Positions 42,592 through 52,891 of a stretch of 64,000 nt of DNA are shown here, in pieces. The stretch covers positions 1,240,001 to 1,304,000 of the forward strand of contig NC_009913.1 in NCBI RefSeq assembly GCF_000002415.2, read 5' to 3'. How positions within the stretch are numbered: position 1 is the stretch's first letter; each line of letters begins with the position of its first letter. The position numbers and the translations under genes were made by a program. A model generated the notes under the pieces. It ran no database searches. It was not told the DNA's origin and saw only the letters and a program-made list of their open reading frames with translations. The DNA comes from Plasmodium vivax (taxonomy: Eukaryota; Apicomplexa; Aconoidasida; Haemosporida; Plasmodiidae).

Positions 42592-45500
42592 ATGGGGAGC
42601 AACAGCCTGCCGATGTCGCAGCAGATGTACTTCAGCACGCACAACGCCCTGCGGATAAACGACGAAAACGATGTGATCAGCACCCTGTTCTACGAGATAA
42701 ACGGGAACAGGCACATCAGCCTGCTGATCTTCCCCTTCTACGACGTGCAAATGCTGAAGAGGCTGCTCATAAAAAAGTTAAATCTGCCCGGAGGAGTTAA
42801 AGTGAATGACATCATCATATTCTACAAGGGAATCAAATTGCCAAACTACAGAATTATAAGTACCTACTTAGAAAGTACCAGTCGAAATGAGAAAAAAAAA
42901 AAAAAAAAAAAAAAAAAATTAAATAAATTATATTGGGCCATAAAGGATACCAACCCTAATGCATCCATAAGAGTTATAGACCAAAAGAGTTACCCTCCTT
43001 TTTTTGAAAACATTTTACACGACATTAAGTTAGCTTTTAAAAAGAACATTTCTCCAAAGCTGACTATGGATGGGACAGGAGGTACGTACCTCCTCTTCAA
43101 CAGCAAGAAGAAGGTGTGTTCTGTTTTTAAGCCGTTAGATGAGGAAGCCTTTGCCCCATTTAATCCTAGGGGGTATGAAGGGAAGATGTATCAGGAGGGG
43201 TTTCGGTCTGGAGTGCTATCTGGGGAAGGAGCGAGCAGAGAGATAGCTGCCTACATACTGGATAATAGCTATAATAACTTTAGTAGCGTGCCCTGTACCA
43301 TCATGGTGGAAGCTTGCAACCCTCACTTTAATAATAAGAGCAAGCTGAAATACGTAGATAACGAAGCTACTCTCAAGTGGAAATGTGGGTCGCTGCAAGA
43401 ATTTGTGGATTCTAGAGAGAGCGTAGGCAACTACGATTACAAGCAGTTTAGCATTAGGGACATCCACAAGATTGCCATTTTGGACATACGGGTCATGAAT
43501 TTGGATCGGAACGATGGGAACATTTTGGTTTCTCCTTTGAAGAGTCTCAAGGACTCCTGCAACCAGTTCCTCTACCGCAACAACCGCAGCCTCGGCACCA
43601 CCGACGAGGACATCCTCAAGCGGATCGTCACCATTGAGAAGAAGCCCTCCAGGTGGGCCCCCCTATTGGCGGCGGTGTTCGCGGCGTTGTTAGCGGCGGA
43701 GTCCCATTGGAGCTTCTGTTCGCGGTGTCTGTTAGAGGCGTCTCTTCACCTCGTCCCATTGCAGCTCCTGTTCGCGCCTCTTCACCTCGTCCCATTGCAG
43801 CTTCTGTTTGCGCCTCTTCACCTCGCCACACTGCCGCTCCCCTTCACCTCTTCCGCCTCCCCCCCGCAGGTACAGTCTCATCCCCATAGACCACGGACTC
43901 ATCATGCCCCACATAATGGACGTCGCCGAGATCGACTTGGTTTGGTTCGAGTGGCCCCAGACGAAGGTGAGCGCGGCGAGGCTTGCAGGGCGGCCGCTTT
44001 CTCGCAAGCGGTTACGCCTCTGCGTGGGGATGACCGCATGGGGTGTAGGCGATTACATGCAATGGAGTGTGTCCCCCCCGGAGTTGCTTCACCTCACAGC
44101 GTAGCTACGAAGCTTGACATTTGCGTGTAACATCTCCTGCCCACCTCACCACACCGCCTTACCACCCCGCAGGTCCCCTTCGACGACGAGGAGCTGGAGG
44201 TCATCTTCACGTTCGACCCAGACAAGGACGCGGAGAAGATCCGCAACAAGCTCCTCATCCGGGAGGACTGCATACGCACCATGCGCGTGTGCACGCGGCT
44301 GCTGCAGATCGGCGCCCGCATGCACCTGAATTTGCACGAAATTGCGAAAATCAGCACGCGGAAGAGCATCGACGAGGAGTCCGTGCTGGAGCACCTCGTC
44401 AGGGACTCCATCGTGCAGGTGAGTCAGCGGCGATTGGGGAGTGTGCCTGCCCCGATTGGGGGGAGATTACCCCAAATGTGCAACTTTGACGATGGCTCCA
44501 CCCATCCCATTGGTGACCCTCCCCCCGTTTGCTGCCCCCCTGACAGGCCTACCAAATGATGGACTACACCTCCCTGATGAGCACCAACCGGCTGGGCCAC
44601 ATCCTCGACCTGGCAGAAATAAAAATTAACAAAAAAAAAAAAAACAGCAAAATGAAGACCATCGAGCACATCGACGAAGCATTGAAAGGAGCAAACGAAA
44701 CAGCAGATATGAAGAGGATAGAAAACGCCACTTGTCGCTTTAGCCCCTTATCGAAGGACAAGTGCAGGTCGTTGGACTACAGCTTTGGGAAGTGTCTGCC
44801 CAGTGGATACACCTGCCAGATTGTAAAAGGCGTAATAAATGCTGAGGATAAATTAAGTGGGGGCAGCTCCAAGGGGAAGAAGGAAGGAAGAAGCCCTCTT
44901 GGGAGTCGTGACAGATCGGTGGAGACTTTAACGTATGGAACCTCTGGCGGGTCGTTAGTGCACCCTCCGGGCATCGCTGCGGGGGAGCCCTCCTCAGTAG
45001 GTGCACACCCCGGGGAGGTGCAAAGTAAAGACGGGGCGGTGGAGGAGAGCGCTCTTGAGAGTGCATCGCGTGGGTCCGGTGTAACCCCGCCAGGTATAAT
45101 CCCATCGGAAGGAATCCCACCAGGTATAATCCCACCGGGCGGAATCGAATCAGGTATAATCCCACCGGGCGAGGCAAAAGGAAGCCTGAGCAACGAATTC
45201 GAAGCTCTGAAGAGGAAAGAAAAGAGCGCCTACGATGGCTTGTACGGCACCGCTGACGTGGATCTCAATGCGGGAAGCAACCAGAATGAGCAAAATAAAA
45301 CGTCCACCAACTCGTTGAGCAACAGGAGTGACTACACGCTGGTGACTGCCAGCTCCAGCTCGTGCGTGGACGAGAAGGGGGGGAGCAATTCCGGCAGCGG
45401 GGGGGAAAGGAAGGGGGAAGGGAAGCGGGATGGCCATAGTGATAACCAACAGGACAGCCAACAGGACAGCCAACAGGACAGCCAACAGGTCAGCCAACAG

Positions 45501-46241
45501 GACAGCCAACAGGTCAGCCAACAGGTCAGCCAACAGGACAGCCAACGTGGTGACCCACGTGAGAACCAACCGGACGACCGCGCACCGGCGCGAGCATACA
45601 GCGCGAGCGACCAAGATGTGCGGGTAAAGAGAAAAAAGAAGAAGAAGAAGAAAAAAAAAAAGCATTTCGATAAGGATGGCAGCAAGCCAGGTGACGACAA
45701 GAGGGAGGACGAGGAAGGAAAGGAGTTGCCCAGTGACAAGCCGGACGATGTGCCTGAAGAGGGCCAGACGGGGACCGCCCAGGGGGGGTTGCTCAAAAGC
45801 GGCCTGCAGGGCCACACGGAAGATGATGAAGAAGAAGAAGAAGAAGAAGAAGAAGAAGACGACGATGATGAAGACGACGATGATGACGATGATGACGATG
45901 ATGACGACGATGACGACGATGACGACGACGACGACGAAGAAAACGACGTGCCGTTCAAAAAACCCTCGGGGACCATCAAACGGATAAGCGAAGGCGGAGG
46001 GACGACCTACCGGAGCATCGAAATGAACAAAGTAAATTCCGTATGGGTGATTCGAGACAAGAACAACAAGGTTATAAACGTCAAATGGGAAAATAAAATT
46101 TTTGAGAAGCTTTTCTTCGAGACGTTTGAGAATTATGTGAAGAGGTACATCAACGAGTACCACCCGGAGTGGAGGCAATACCCCTACAACGGCTCCCAGA
46201 TCAGCGGCATCAAGCACGGCTACCTCAAGGGCATCCAGTGA
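42592..46241 (+). CDS. Phosphatidylinositol 3-/4-kinase, type II-like, with N-terminal ubiquitin-like domain
   Basis: Four exons: 42592-43652, 43870-43966, 44173-44418 and 44547-46241; 1032 residues, phases 2, 0, 0. The ATG at 42592 is the first in frame. Residues about 25-90 have a ubiquitin-like pattern, then a poly-Lys run. A catalytic core of the PI4KII/UbDK type follows: GTGGTYLL, VFKPLDEEAFAPFNPRG (ATP-binding Lys), catalytic loop MNLDRNDGNILV, and, split across intron 1, RYSLIPIDHGLIMP, the metal-binding Asp motif. All key motifs are present. The C-terminal 500 residues are low complexity: PSGIIP-type units, SQQDSQQV repeats, a Lys run and an Asp/Glu tract of about 45 residues, ending in a conserved-looking block with FFETFENYVKRYINEYHPEW. 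It would make PI4P on Golgi or endosomal membranes, but plant UbDKs can phosphorylate protein instead. Likely counterpart, from memory: PF3D7_0311300. Confidence 0.9.
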
Positions 46242-46312
46242 GGGTGAACGCAGCCATTGCAGAAGCAGACATTGCAAATACACCCATTTTGATGCAGCCA
46301 TTTTGATGAACC

Positions 46313-46628
46313 CCCACCACTTCGCTTCCCACCACTTCGCTTCCCACCACTTCGCTTCCCCCCACTTCGCTTCCCCCCACTTCGCTTCCCACCACTTCGC
46401 TTCCCCCCACTTCGCTTCCCACCACTTCGCTTCCCACCACTTCGCTTCCCACCACTTCGCTTCCCACCACTTCGCTTCCCACCACTTCGCTTCCCCCCAC
46501 TTCGCTTCCCACCACTTCGCTTCCCACCACTTCGCTTCCCACCACTTCGCTTCCCCCCACTTCGCTTCCCCCCACTTCGCTTCCCACCACTTCGCTTCCC
46601 ACCACTTCGCTTCCCCCCACTCGCTTGT
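46313..46628. repeat. 15-bp minisatellite, about 21 copies
   Basis: Tandem units CACTTCGCTTCCCAC and CACTTCGCTTCCCCC in irregular alternation, between the PI4K stop (46241) and the ValRS stop (47171). The 15-bp period leaves long open frames on both strands (HHFAS type on plus, VGSEV type on minus), which are not genes. Confidence 0.95.
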
Positions 46629-47170
46629 AAAAATGATTTACCCCAAAAAAGGGAGAAAAAAAAAATAAAAAAAATAAAATAATAAAATATGATGATTTTT
46701 CCTTCATTTTATCTCTTTTTTTTTTTTTTTTTTTTCTTTTTTTCTCCTGCCCACTCTGTCTGCCGTTTTGCCAACCTTTTTTACGTTACCAGTTTGACCA
46801 CGCGCACCTCGCTGCCGCCTTCCCCGTGTACCATTTGTTTGCCTGCCATTTATTTTTCGTCCACGCGTCGTTAAGTCTGCGCTTTGCGCTTACTTTGCGT
46901 TTACTCTGCGCTTGCTTTGCGCGTGTTTCATGTCCTCTTTTTCTTTTCCTTTTCTTTACCCCTTGCACGCCTCCACAGCATCTCATTTTTAAGGGATGCG
47001 AGCGGACACCGCGCGCGGAATTAAACAGTGTAATTAAGTTGCTCCTCGGAGGGGGCCAAGCCCTTGGGCGAAAAAAGGCGCGCCGGCGTATTGGCCTATT
47101 AGCGGTCAGCACATCAGTTCAGCAGCGGGTCGTGATGAGCTCTCTCGTGATGGACTCCCTCAGGATGAAG
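46629..47170. other. Convergent intergenic region, PI4K / ValRS
   Basis: A- and T-rich tracts (46650-46690, 46717-46745), then mixed sequence with TTTGCGCTTAC-like repeated words at about 46878-46925. No gene seen; probably 3' UTRs. Confidence 0.5.
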
Positions 47171-50100
47171 TCAACTCACTGGGCGGTTAGGCCGCCTCCC
47201 CCCAACTGCAATGGTGAAGGACGAACCGTCATGCAGCACCTCCCATGTGGGAAGCGGCTGGCCAGGGGAAGAACCCGCCAACCGATGATCACACCCAAGT
47301 GAAAATCGAACATTCACTCCGAGCGATTTCGCCAAAAAGGCTTCCTCATTTTTAAAATATTCCAGTGGCACTTCACCTTCATAATTCTGCTTAAGGTAAA
47401 CATGGAAGGTGCGTCCCGGGGGGGGGGAGCTCTTCCCCTTTTTGTATTTCGCCAGGAGAGTGTAGATCTGCATAAAGGCATCGAATGACCTGTCGAGGGG
47501 GGACTGCTCCTCCAGTTGGGGAGGCGTCTCATTCTTCATCAATTGGTAGTTGCTAGACAGAGGGGTAGTAGACCCATGCAGTGGTTGGAATGTCCCCCCA
47601 TTGTCTTTTTGCACCCTTCGAAAAAGCCTAATGAACAGCACTTCCGCTATGTGTGGGGCGAAGGGGAAGACGATTTTTAGGACCCCCCTGAGGATGTAAG
47701 CGGGGAGGAAGTGCTCAACCAGGAGGTCCCCCCCCTCGTCGAAGTGGCCAATGAGTCTATCCCCCCCCCCGTCGAAGTTACCATCCAGTAGGTCCCCCCC
47801 ACCGCCGACGTCCCCACCCGAATGGAGGGTCAAATAAAACTTCGAGAAGACGTTCACCACGAAGGAGAAAATTAAGTTGATGGCCCTCCCCACGTTGTAA
47901 TCTTTCATCTCGCACAGAACTGCATTCACCATTTGGAGGTACCTGCGGAAGGTGCCTACGTTGGAGATCCTCGCGCGGGGGCTCTTCTCTAAATGGGTGA
48001 GCACAACCACGTTAGGGTTAGCCGCTGGGGAGGAGGACCATCTGTCCATTCGCTCGTACGCCCGGGGGGGGCACTTCTCCCTAATGTATTTTGCAATGCT
48101 CCATAACTTTGCCAACAACTTGCTGCTCTTCCGGGTGACGTTTTCACTCAGGTGGACGTCCTCCGTGTCCCTCTGAATGAAGCAGAAGGAGAGGCGCACC
48201 TGGTCGACGTTCGCTTCCCTCACGAGGCCTTCGTAGTGGGTTGCGTTGGTTTCGCTTTTGCTGATTTTTCTGCCCGCTTGGTCCTTCAGGAGGCCGTGGA
48301 ACTTGACGGTGCCCGCGAGGGGTGGAGGGGCGCTGCTAGGGCGGTTAGTGCGGCGGTTATTCTGGCCGCTATCCTGGCTGCTATTCTGGCCGCTCCTCGG
48401 GCTACCTTCACCTTTGCCTCCCCCCTCCCCCACGCGCTCCATCACATAGCTTAGCAGCACGAAGCTGCGCACCACCCAGGGCTGCAGGATGTCCCTCCCC
48501 GTGAGGAGGAAGTCCACCAGGCTCCTCCTAACCCGCAGGAAGTGGGGCAAGTCAACCCCCATCTCCTTAATGCAGTGTAGGATGTACAGGCACGACGAAA
48601 ACCAGCTGTCTAGCACGTCCTCCTCCCTTTTTAGGAACTCCCTCTTCACTTGGCTGCGATGAAGCAGCCCCGATTTGCAGAGGTTTTGGTAAGCTTCTTC
48701 CACATCGTTACCATAGATGTAGCAGGAGGGGGTACCCAAGTGGGCGTCTGCTGCTTCTTCCAAATGGGCGTCTCCCCCTTCTCCCAAGTGGATGCCTTCC
48801 ACTCCTCCCAAGTGGCTCTTCTTTGATAGGCCCCCCCCGGGAGGCTCGTACCTAAAGAGCGGCACTGGGTGCCCGTGGGGGACCTGCCTGCTCAACGTCC
48901 ACTCGCTGGGGGGGGGAAACGCCCCCGTGAAGTAGCCCCCATACTTGGAAGGAATGATTCGGTAGCTTCGGTTTCCCCCTCCATGTGGGCCATCAAAAAA
49001 TATTTTGCTGAGCTTCTCATAGCGCAGGCACCACTGCTCCGCCAGGGTTAGCATACACTCGTTGTTTTTATAAAAGGCGCACTTCAGTTGAGTCTCCCGT
49101 GGGGTTACCACTTTGGCGAGGCCGCTCTCCAGCAGGTGCTCCACAAGTGGGGGGAGTTCTCTCCGCTCCGTTTGGCAGTTTGGCTGCTCCTTACGCACGG
49201 TGCGTTTCTCTCGGTTGACCCAATGTGATGACTCTGCTTCGTTTGTGCCGCTTCCCCCATTCGCATAGTGGTTGTAGCTCTCCTCCTTGGAAAACACCGG
49301 GATGAATACATCCCCAGCGCTTTGGCCGTGGCCCAGTTCATGCAGAGCCCCCTCCTCCTGTGTCTTCCTACCCCCCAGTAGGGGGAGAACGTTCCGCTCG
49401 TTGGAGCAAATCAAAGGCACTCCCTTGTTTAGGAGGGGCAACAGGGCGTACTTACCCCTATAGCGCTTCTCCTTCTTTGGCGAAAAATACAAAATGGCTA
49501 CGACTCTTTTTAAGTCTTCTAAGTTGGTCACTTCCACGTGGATGCTCTCTGAGGGAGTAACTTCGGGTGGCACCTCATGTGTATTTTTTAAATAAAAAAA
49601 ATGGTGGGAACTTTGGGGGAAAAACTTCACCTCATTTGTTTGCTGCAATTGGGGGGGATACCTACAGTTGGACTGTTCCCCTACTGTTCGCTTGGAGTTC
49701 ACCCCTGGAGGGGTGTTATCCCCATGGGGGGAGTCACTCTCTGTGTCTACGTGAGATTCTTCCCCACCATCCACCAGGCGAAGTGTTACCCTCCATCTGG
49801 GTTGGAGCGTCTCCCTAAATTCTACATCCAGCTTTGAAATGATGGTTCCCAAGGGGGGGCAATAATACACAGGGTAGAGCCTCTTAACAATGAGGTCGTT
49901 CCTATATAATGCGTAGAACGTATCCGTAACGAGTTGCTTCATATTTCCACTCATGGTGCTGTAGAAGCGGCTCCTGTCAACTGCAATATTCATTTTTTGC
50001 ATGCACGTGAGGATCTTTTCCTTTAGCTTTTCTTGCCATCGCTTCATTTCGCTGATGTGCTTTTCTCTGGTCCACTTTGGGTCGGCCGCTCTGGAGAACG

Positions 50101-51206
50101 CGGCGTGGGCGCTCAGTCCTCCGTGGTCTGCACCTGAGGGGGGAGCGGCAAGGGGGTTAGGCGAAACGAAGCAGGTGGAAGAGGAACGAGTGTTAAGCAA
50201 AGATCACCTCTTGATGGCGAAGAGACAACTCACCGCGGCCTCACTGCCACCACACCCGCTCATCCACCTTACCATACAGCGCGAGGGAGTACCTGGACCA
50301 GATGTGCCTGCTGAAGAGTAGGAGGACGTGGAGCTGCACGAAGTTGAAGTAGTGCCCGGCGTGCAACTCCCCAGACAAGTTGGGCGGGGGGAATAAAAAA
50401 ATAAATGCGTTGGCATACTGTGAGGGACTGAACCGATCTAGGTACCTCTTCTCCTCCCTCTGCTTCAGGGCATACAGACTGGTCGTTATCTCTTCGCTGT
50501 ATAGTCCCTTAAGGTCGTCTACTTGGCTGATGTGCTTAAGGAGCAGCTCCTCCTGCAGGAGAGAACCCCAGGAAAGGGTAGTGCTCCACCTCCTTGTGGC
50601 TATCCTGTAAATTTTTTCTAAGCCTAACAAACTGCCCGCGTTTTTGAAGAAGGCATATTTGGGGGAGGCACTTCTCCTCGCCTCTCCCCTTTGGTAAAGC
50701 TCTTCCAGTGGGTCTCCCCTCCTTTCTGCACCTCCACTCAGCGTAACCGTTGAATACCGCGATTCATTTTGGCGGATCGTCGGGGGGTCCAGCACACCAT
50801 ATGGTGACAAACGCAGGGATAACGGCTTCTCCTCCGTTGTAGGGCAAATGCGAGACGCTTTTTTTTTTCTTCTTCTTCCTGCTGCGGTTGATAGGGTACC
50901 TTCAACGAAGTGGAGTGCACCCCGGTGAGGGGGTCTCCCCCTTCCGCTCTTTCGCCCACTTGTGTAGTAATCACATGTAACAGCAGGGGGACATTCACTT
51001 GGGCGTCTACAACAGTTAAGTTGATTTGCAACGTACCTAATTCTTAAGACACGGTTGGGCACCACCACAGGGGCTGGGGGGCGTATTTCTCCGCCCGGTG
51101 GAGACAGGTTCGCTCCAGTTGGCAGCCCCCCTCGGGAGCGCCCCTCCACCGGCGAAGGGCTCAGGCACAGGTGCGCCATGCACAGGTGGGGCAGCAGCGA
51201 TCTCAT
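47171..51206 (-). CDS. Valyl-tRNA synthetase, organellar (apicoplast) type
   Basis: Two exons, 50273-51206 and 47171-50133, phase 1, about 1298 residues from the ATG at 51206. Class I synthetase: PPPNLSGELHAGH with the HIGH motif as HAGH at residues 282-285, then ADHGGLS across the splice, the CP1 editing region, and KMSKS as KISKS at 934-938. The ADHGGLSAH block and the PPPN-x-(S/T)G start point to ValRS more than LeuRS or IleRS. About 200 residues precede the catalytic core, rich in Arg/Ser/Pro, as expected for a targeting leader, although no strong signal peptide was seen; an upstream exon is possible, because an in-frame stop lies just above the first GTG. Gly/Asp-rich inserts (GGDLLDGNFDGGGD type) break up the anticodon-binding part. 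A second, cytosolic ValRS should exist elsewhere. Confidence 0.85.
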
Positions 51207-52891
51207 CCCGTGGGGGTTAGAAGTGGAGCAGACGCGGTAGCAGAGGAAGTGGCGATGATGCGGCAGGTACCTCTTCACGTCTCCCTAAAGTAGCCCCCCA
51301 ACAAAACCGCTTCAACCGCGGTACGACTCTCACCTGCCCCTTCGCAATTTTGTGCCAACTGCAAGTGTGGCTTTGCCTTTTTTCTCCCCTCCCTCCCGTG
51401 TGATGCTTTTACTTCCCCTTGCGCGCACACACCCGCTGAAGGGACGGGAGAAAAAAGGGAAAGCCATATGGCGAGGCCCACCTAGCACATACAACCTACC
51501 CCCCTACACACATACACAGAGTTGCCAAAAGGGGGTCTTCCTGGAATACAACGAATCAGACTGTTGGTCCCACCGTTTTGTTCTTCCCTAACTGGTGCAT
51601 ACGTGTATGGGAACGTTCGCTTTTCTTTTCCTGTTTGCTTCTCCTCAGTGGACGATGGTAGAGCTCAACTCCGTTGTGCCTCGTCAAGATCTGCTTCCCT
51701 CATTTTTTGTTCCTCTCACTGCTCCAGTGGAGCAGGAAACGTGGGGTTGGGGTAGCCTCTCCGAGCGGACTGCCCCATTAATCATCCCCCCAACTGAGCG
51801 TAATTGCAACATGGCGAGCGGCACGTATAGAAAAGAGAAACGCGGTGCGCCGCCCTGACATCTGCATTTGCCCCAGTTAGCGCGTTTAGCACGTTCAGCA
51901 CGTTCGGCGTTTTTTTTTTTTTTTTTTTTTTTACGCCTAGGAACGGGAAAAAAAAAAAAAAACGGAATAGCTACCTGCCCGCAAGTGACACAAAATATAA
52001 AGCCGTTTCTCCTCCTATTCGTTGCATGCGCACGTGGGATGCGCGATTAGCGAAGCGGTTAGAGGCATCGTTCAGGGGAACACCGCGGGGGTATACACGC
52101 ATAAATACAAACATAAGTACAAGCATACGTGCGTACATACGTACGTGCATGCCACTTCTTTTCCTCTTTTCTTCTTTTCCTCTTCGCTGGCGAATTCGCT
52201 TGATTGGCCACTCCAATGGGGGGAGACTCGCCAGGTTAGAAAAGAAAAAAAAAGAAGAAAAGAAAGAAAAGGAAGAAGAAAAGAAGAAACGCAGAAACGA
52301 AACAGCGAAACATCGAAGCGGCAGAAACGCCTAACGCAGAATCAGCCAAAACGGCGAAACGACGAAGGCCATTCTTGTACACGCGAAGAGGGGCCTTATG
52401 GCACAAAACGAGAGGAAGGAAAAAAAACCCATGTGAACTTCTCCCCTAGGGAAGCCTCCCAAGATAGCCTTCACCAAACAGCATCAGCTTCTTTTCCCCG
52501 TTAAGGGCGATTCGAAAAAAGGCCTTTCCAATGCAGAGGGGGGAGAACTCCTCCTCTCTTCTACCTAAGAGCTTTCTTTTCATTTTCATGAGCGTATGTC
52601 AGGGCATGTATCCTTGCCCACGTGATTATAAGCGGTGAGGAGGGGTAGCAGGAAGGAAACACCCCCCCTATGTGAAGCACGTAGGATTTTCCCCCAGCGG
52701 GAGAACCAGCTGTTTACCTTCTCTTTGTAACCGCCAAGGGGCGTCACTCGATTGGTTCTTCAAAGTAACAAAGTTAGCTGCGCCTAAACGGTGGACCATA
52801 CAGAAGGGGCTTGAATCGAAGCGATAGATCCGTTTCACCAATACAGGTGCGTGCCCACAATACTCCTGGCAACCAAATCTAGAGCAGCACA
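51207..52891. promoter_or_regulatory. Divergent intergenic region, ValRS / SRRM1
   Basis: About 1.7 kb between two 5' ends. T and A tracts at 51909-51932 and 51949-51962 and a GAAAAGAAGAAA-rich stretch at 52235-52330. No exon recognised. Possible extra 5' exon of ValRS here cannot be excluded. Confidence 0.45.

Noticed and set aside
45150..46301. Long antisense frames opposite the PI4K tail, including a poly-Ser frame
   Set aside because: They mirror the Asp/Glu and Lys tracts of the real gene and have no domains of their own.
46225..46707. 160-residue repeat frame on the minus strand (VGSEV units) and its plus-strand counterpart
   Set aside because: Both arise from the 15-bp minisatellite, whose length is a multiple of three. 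There is no unique sequence of gene-like character.
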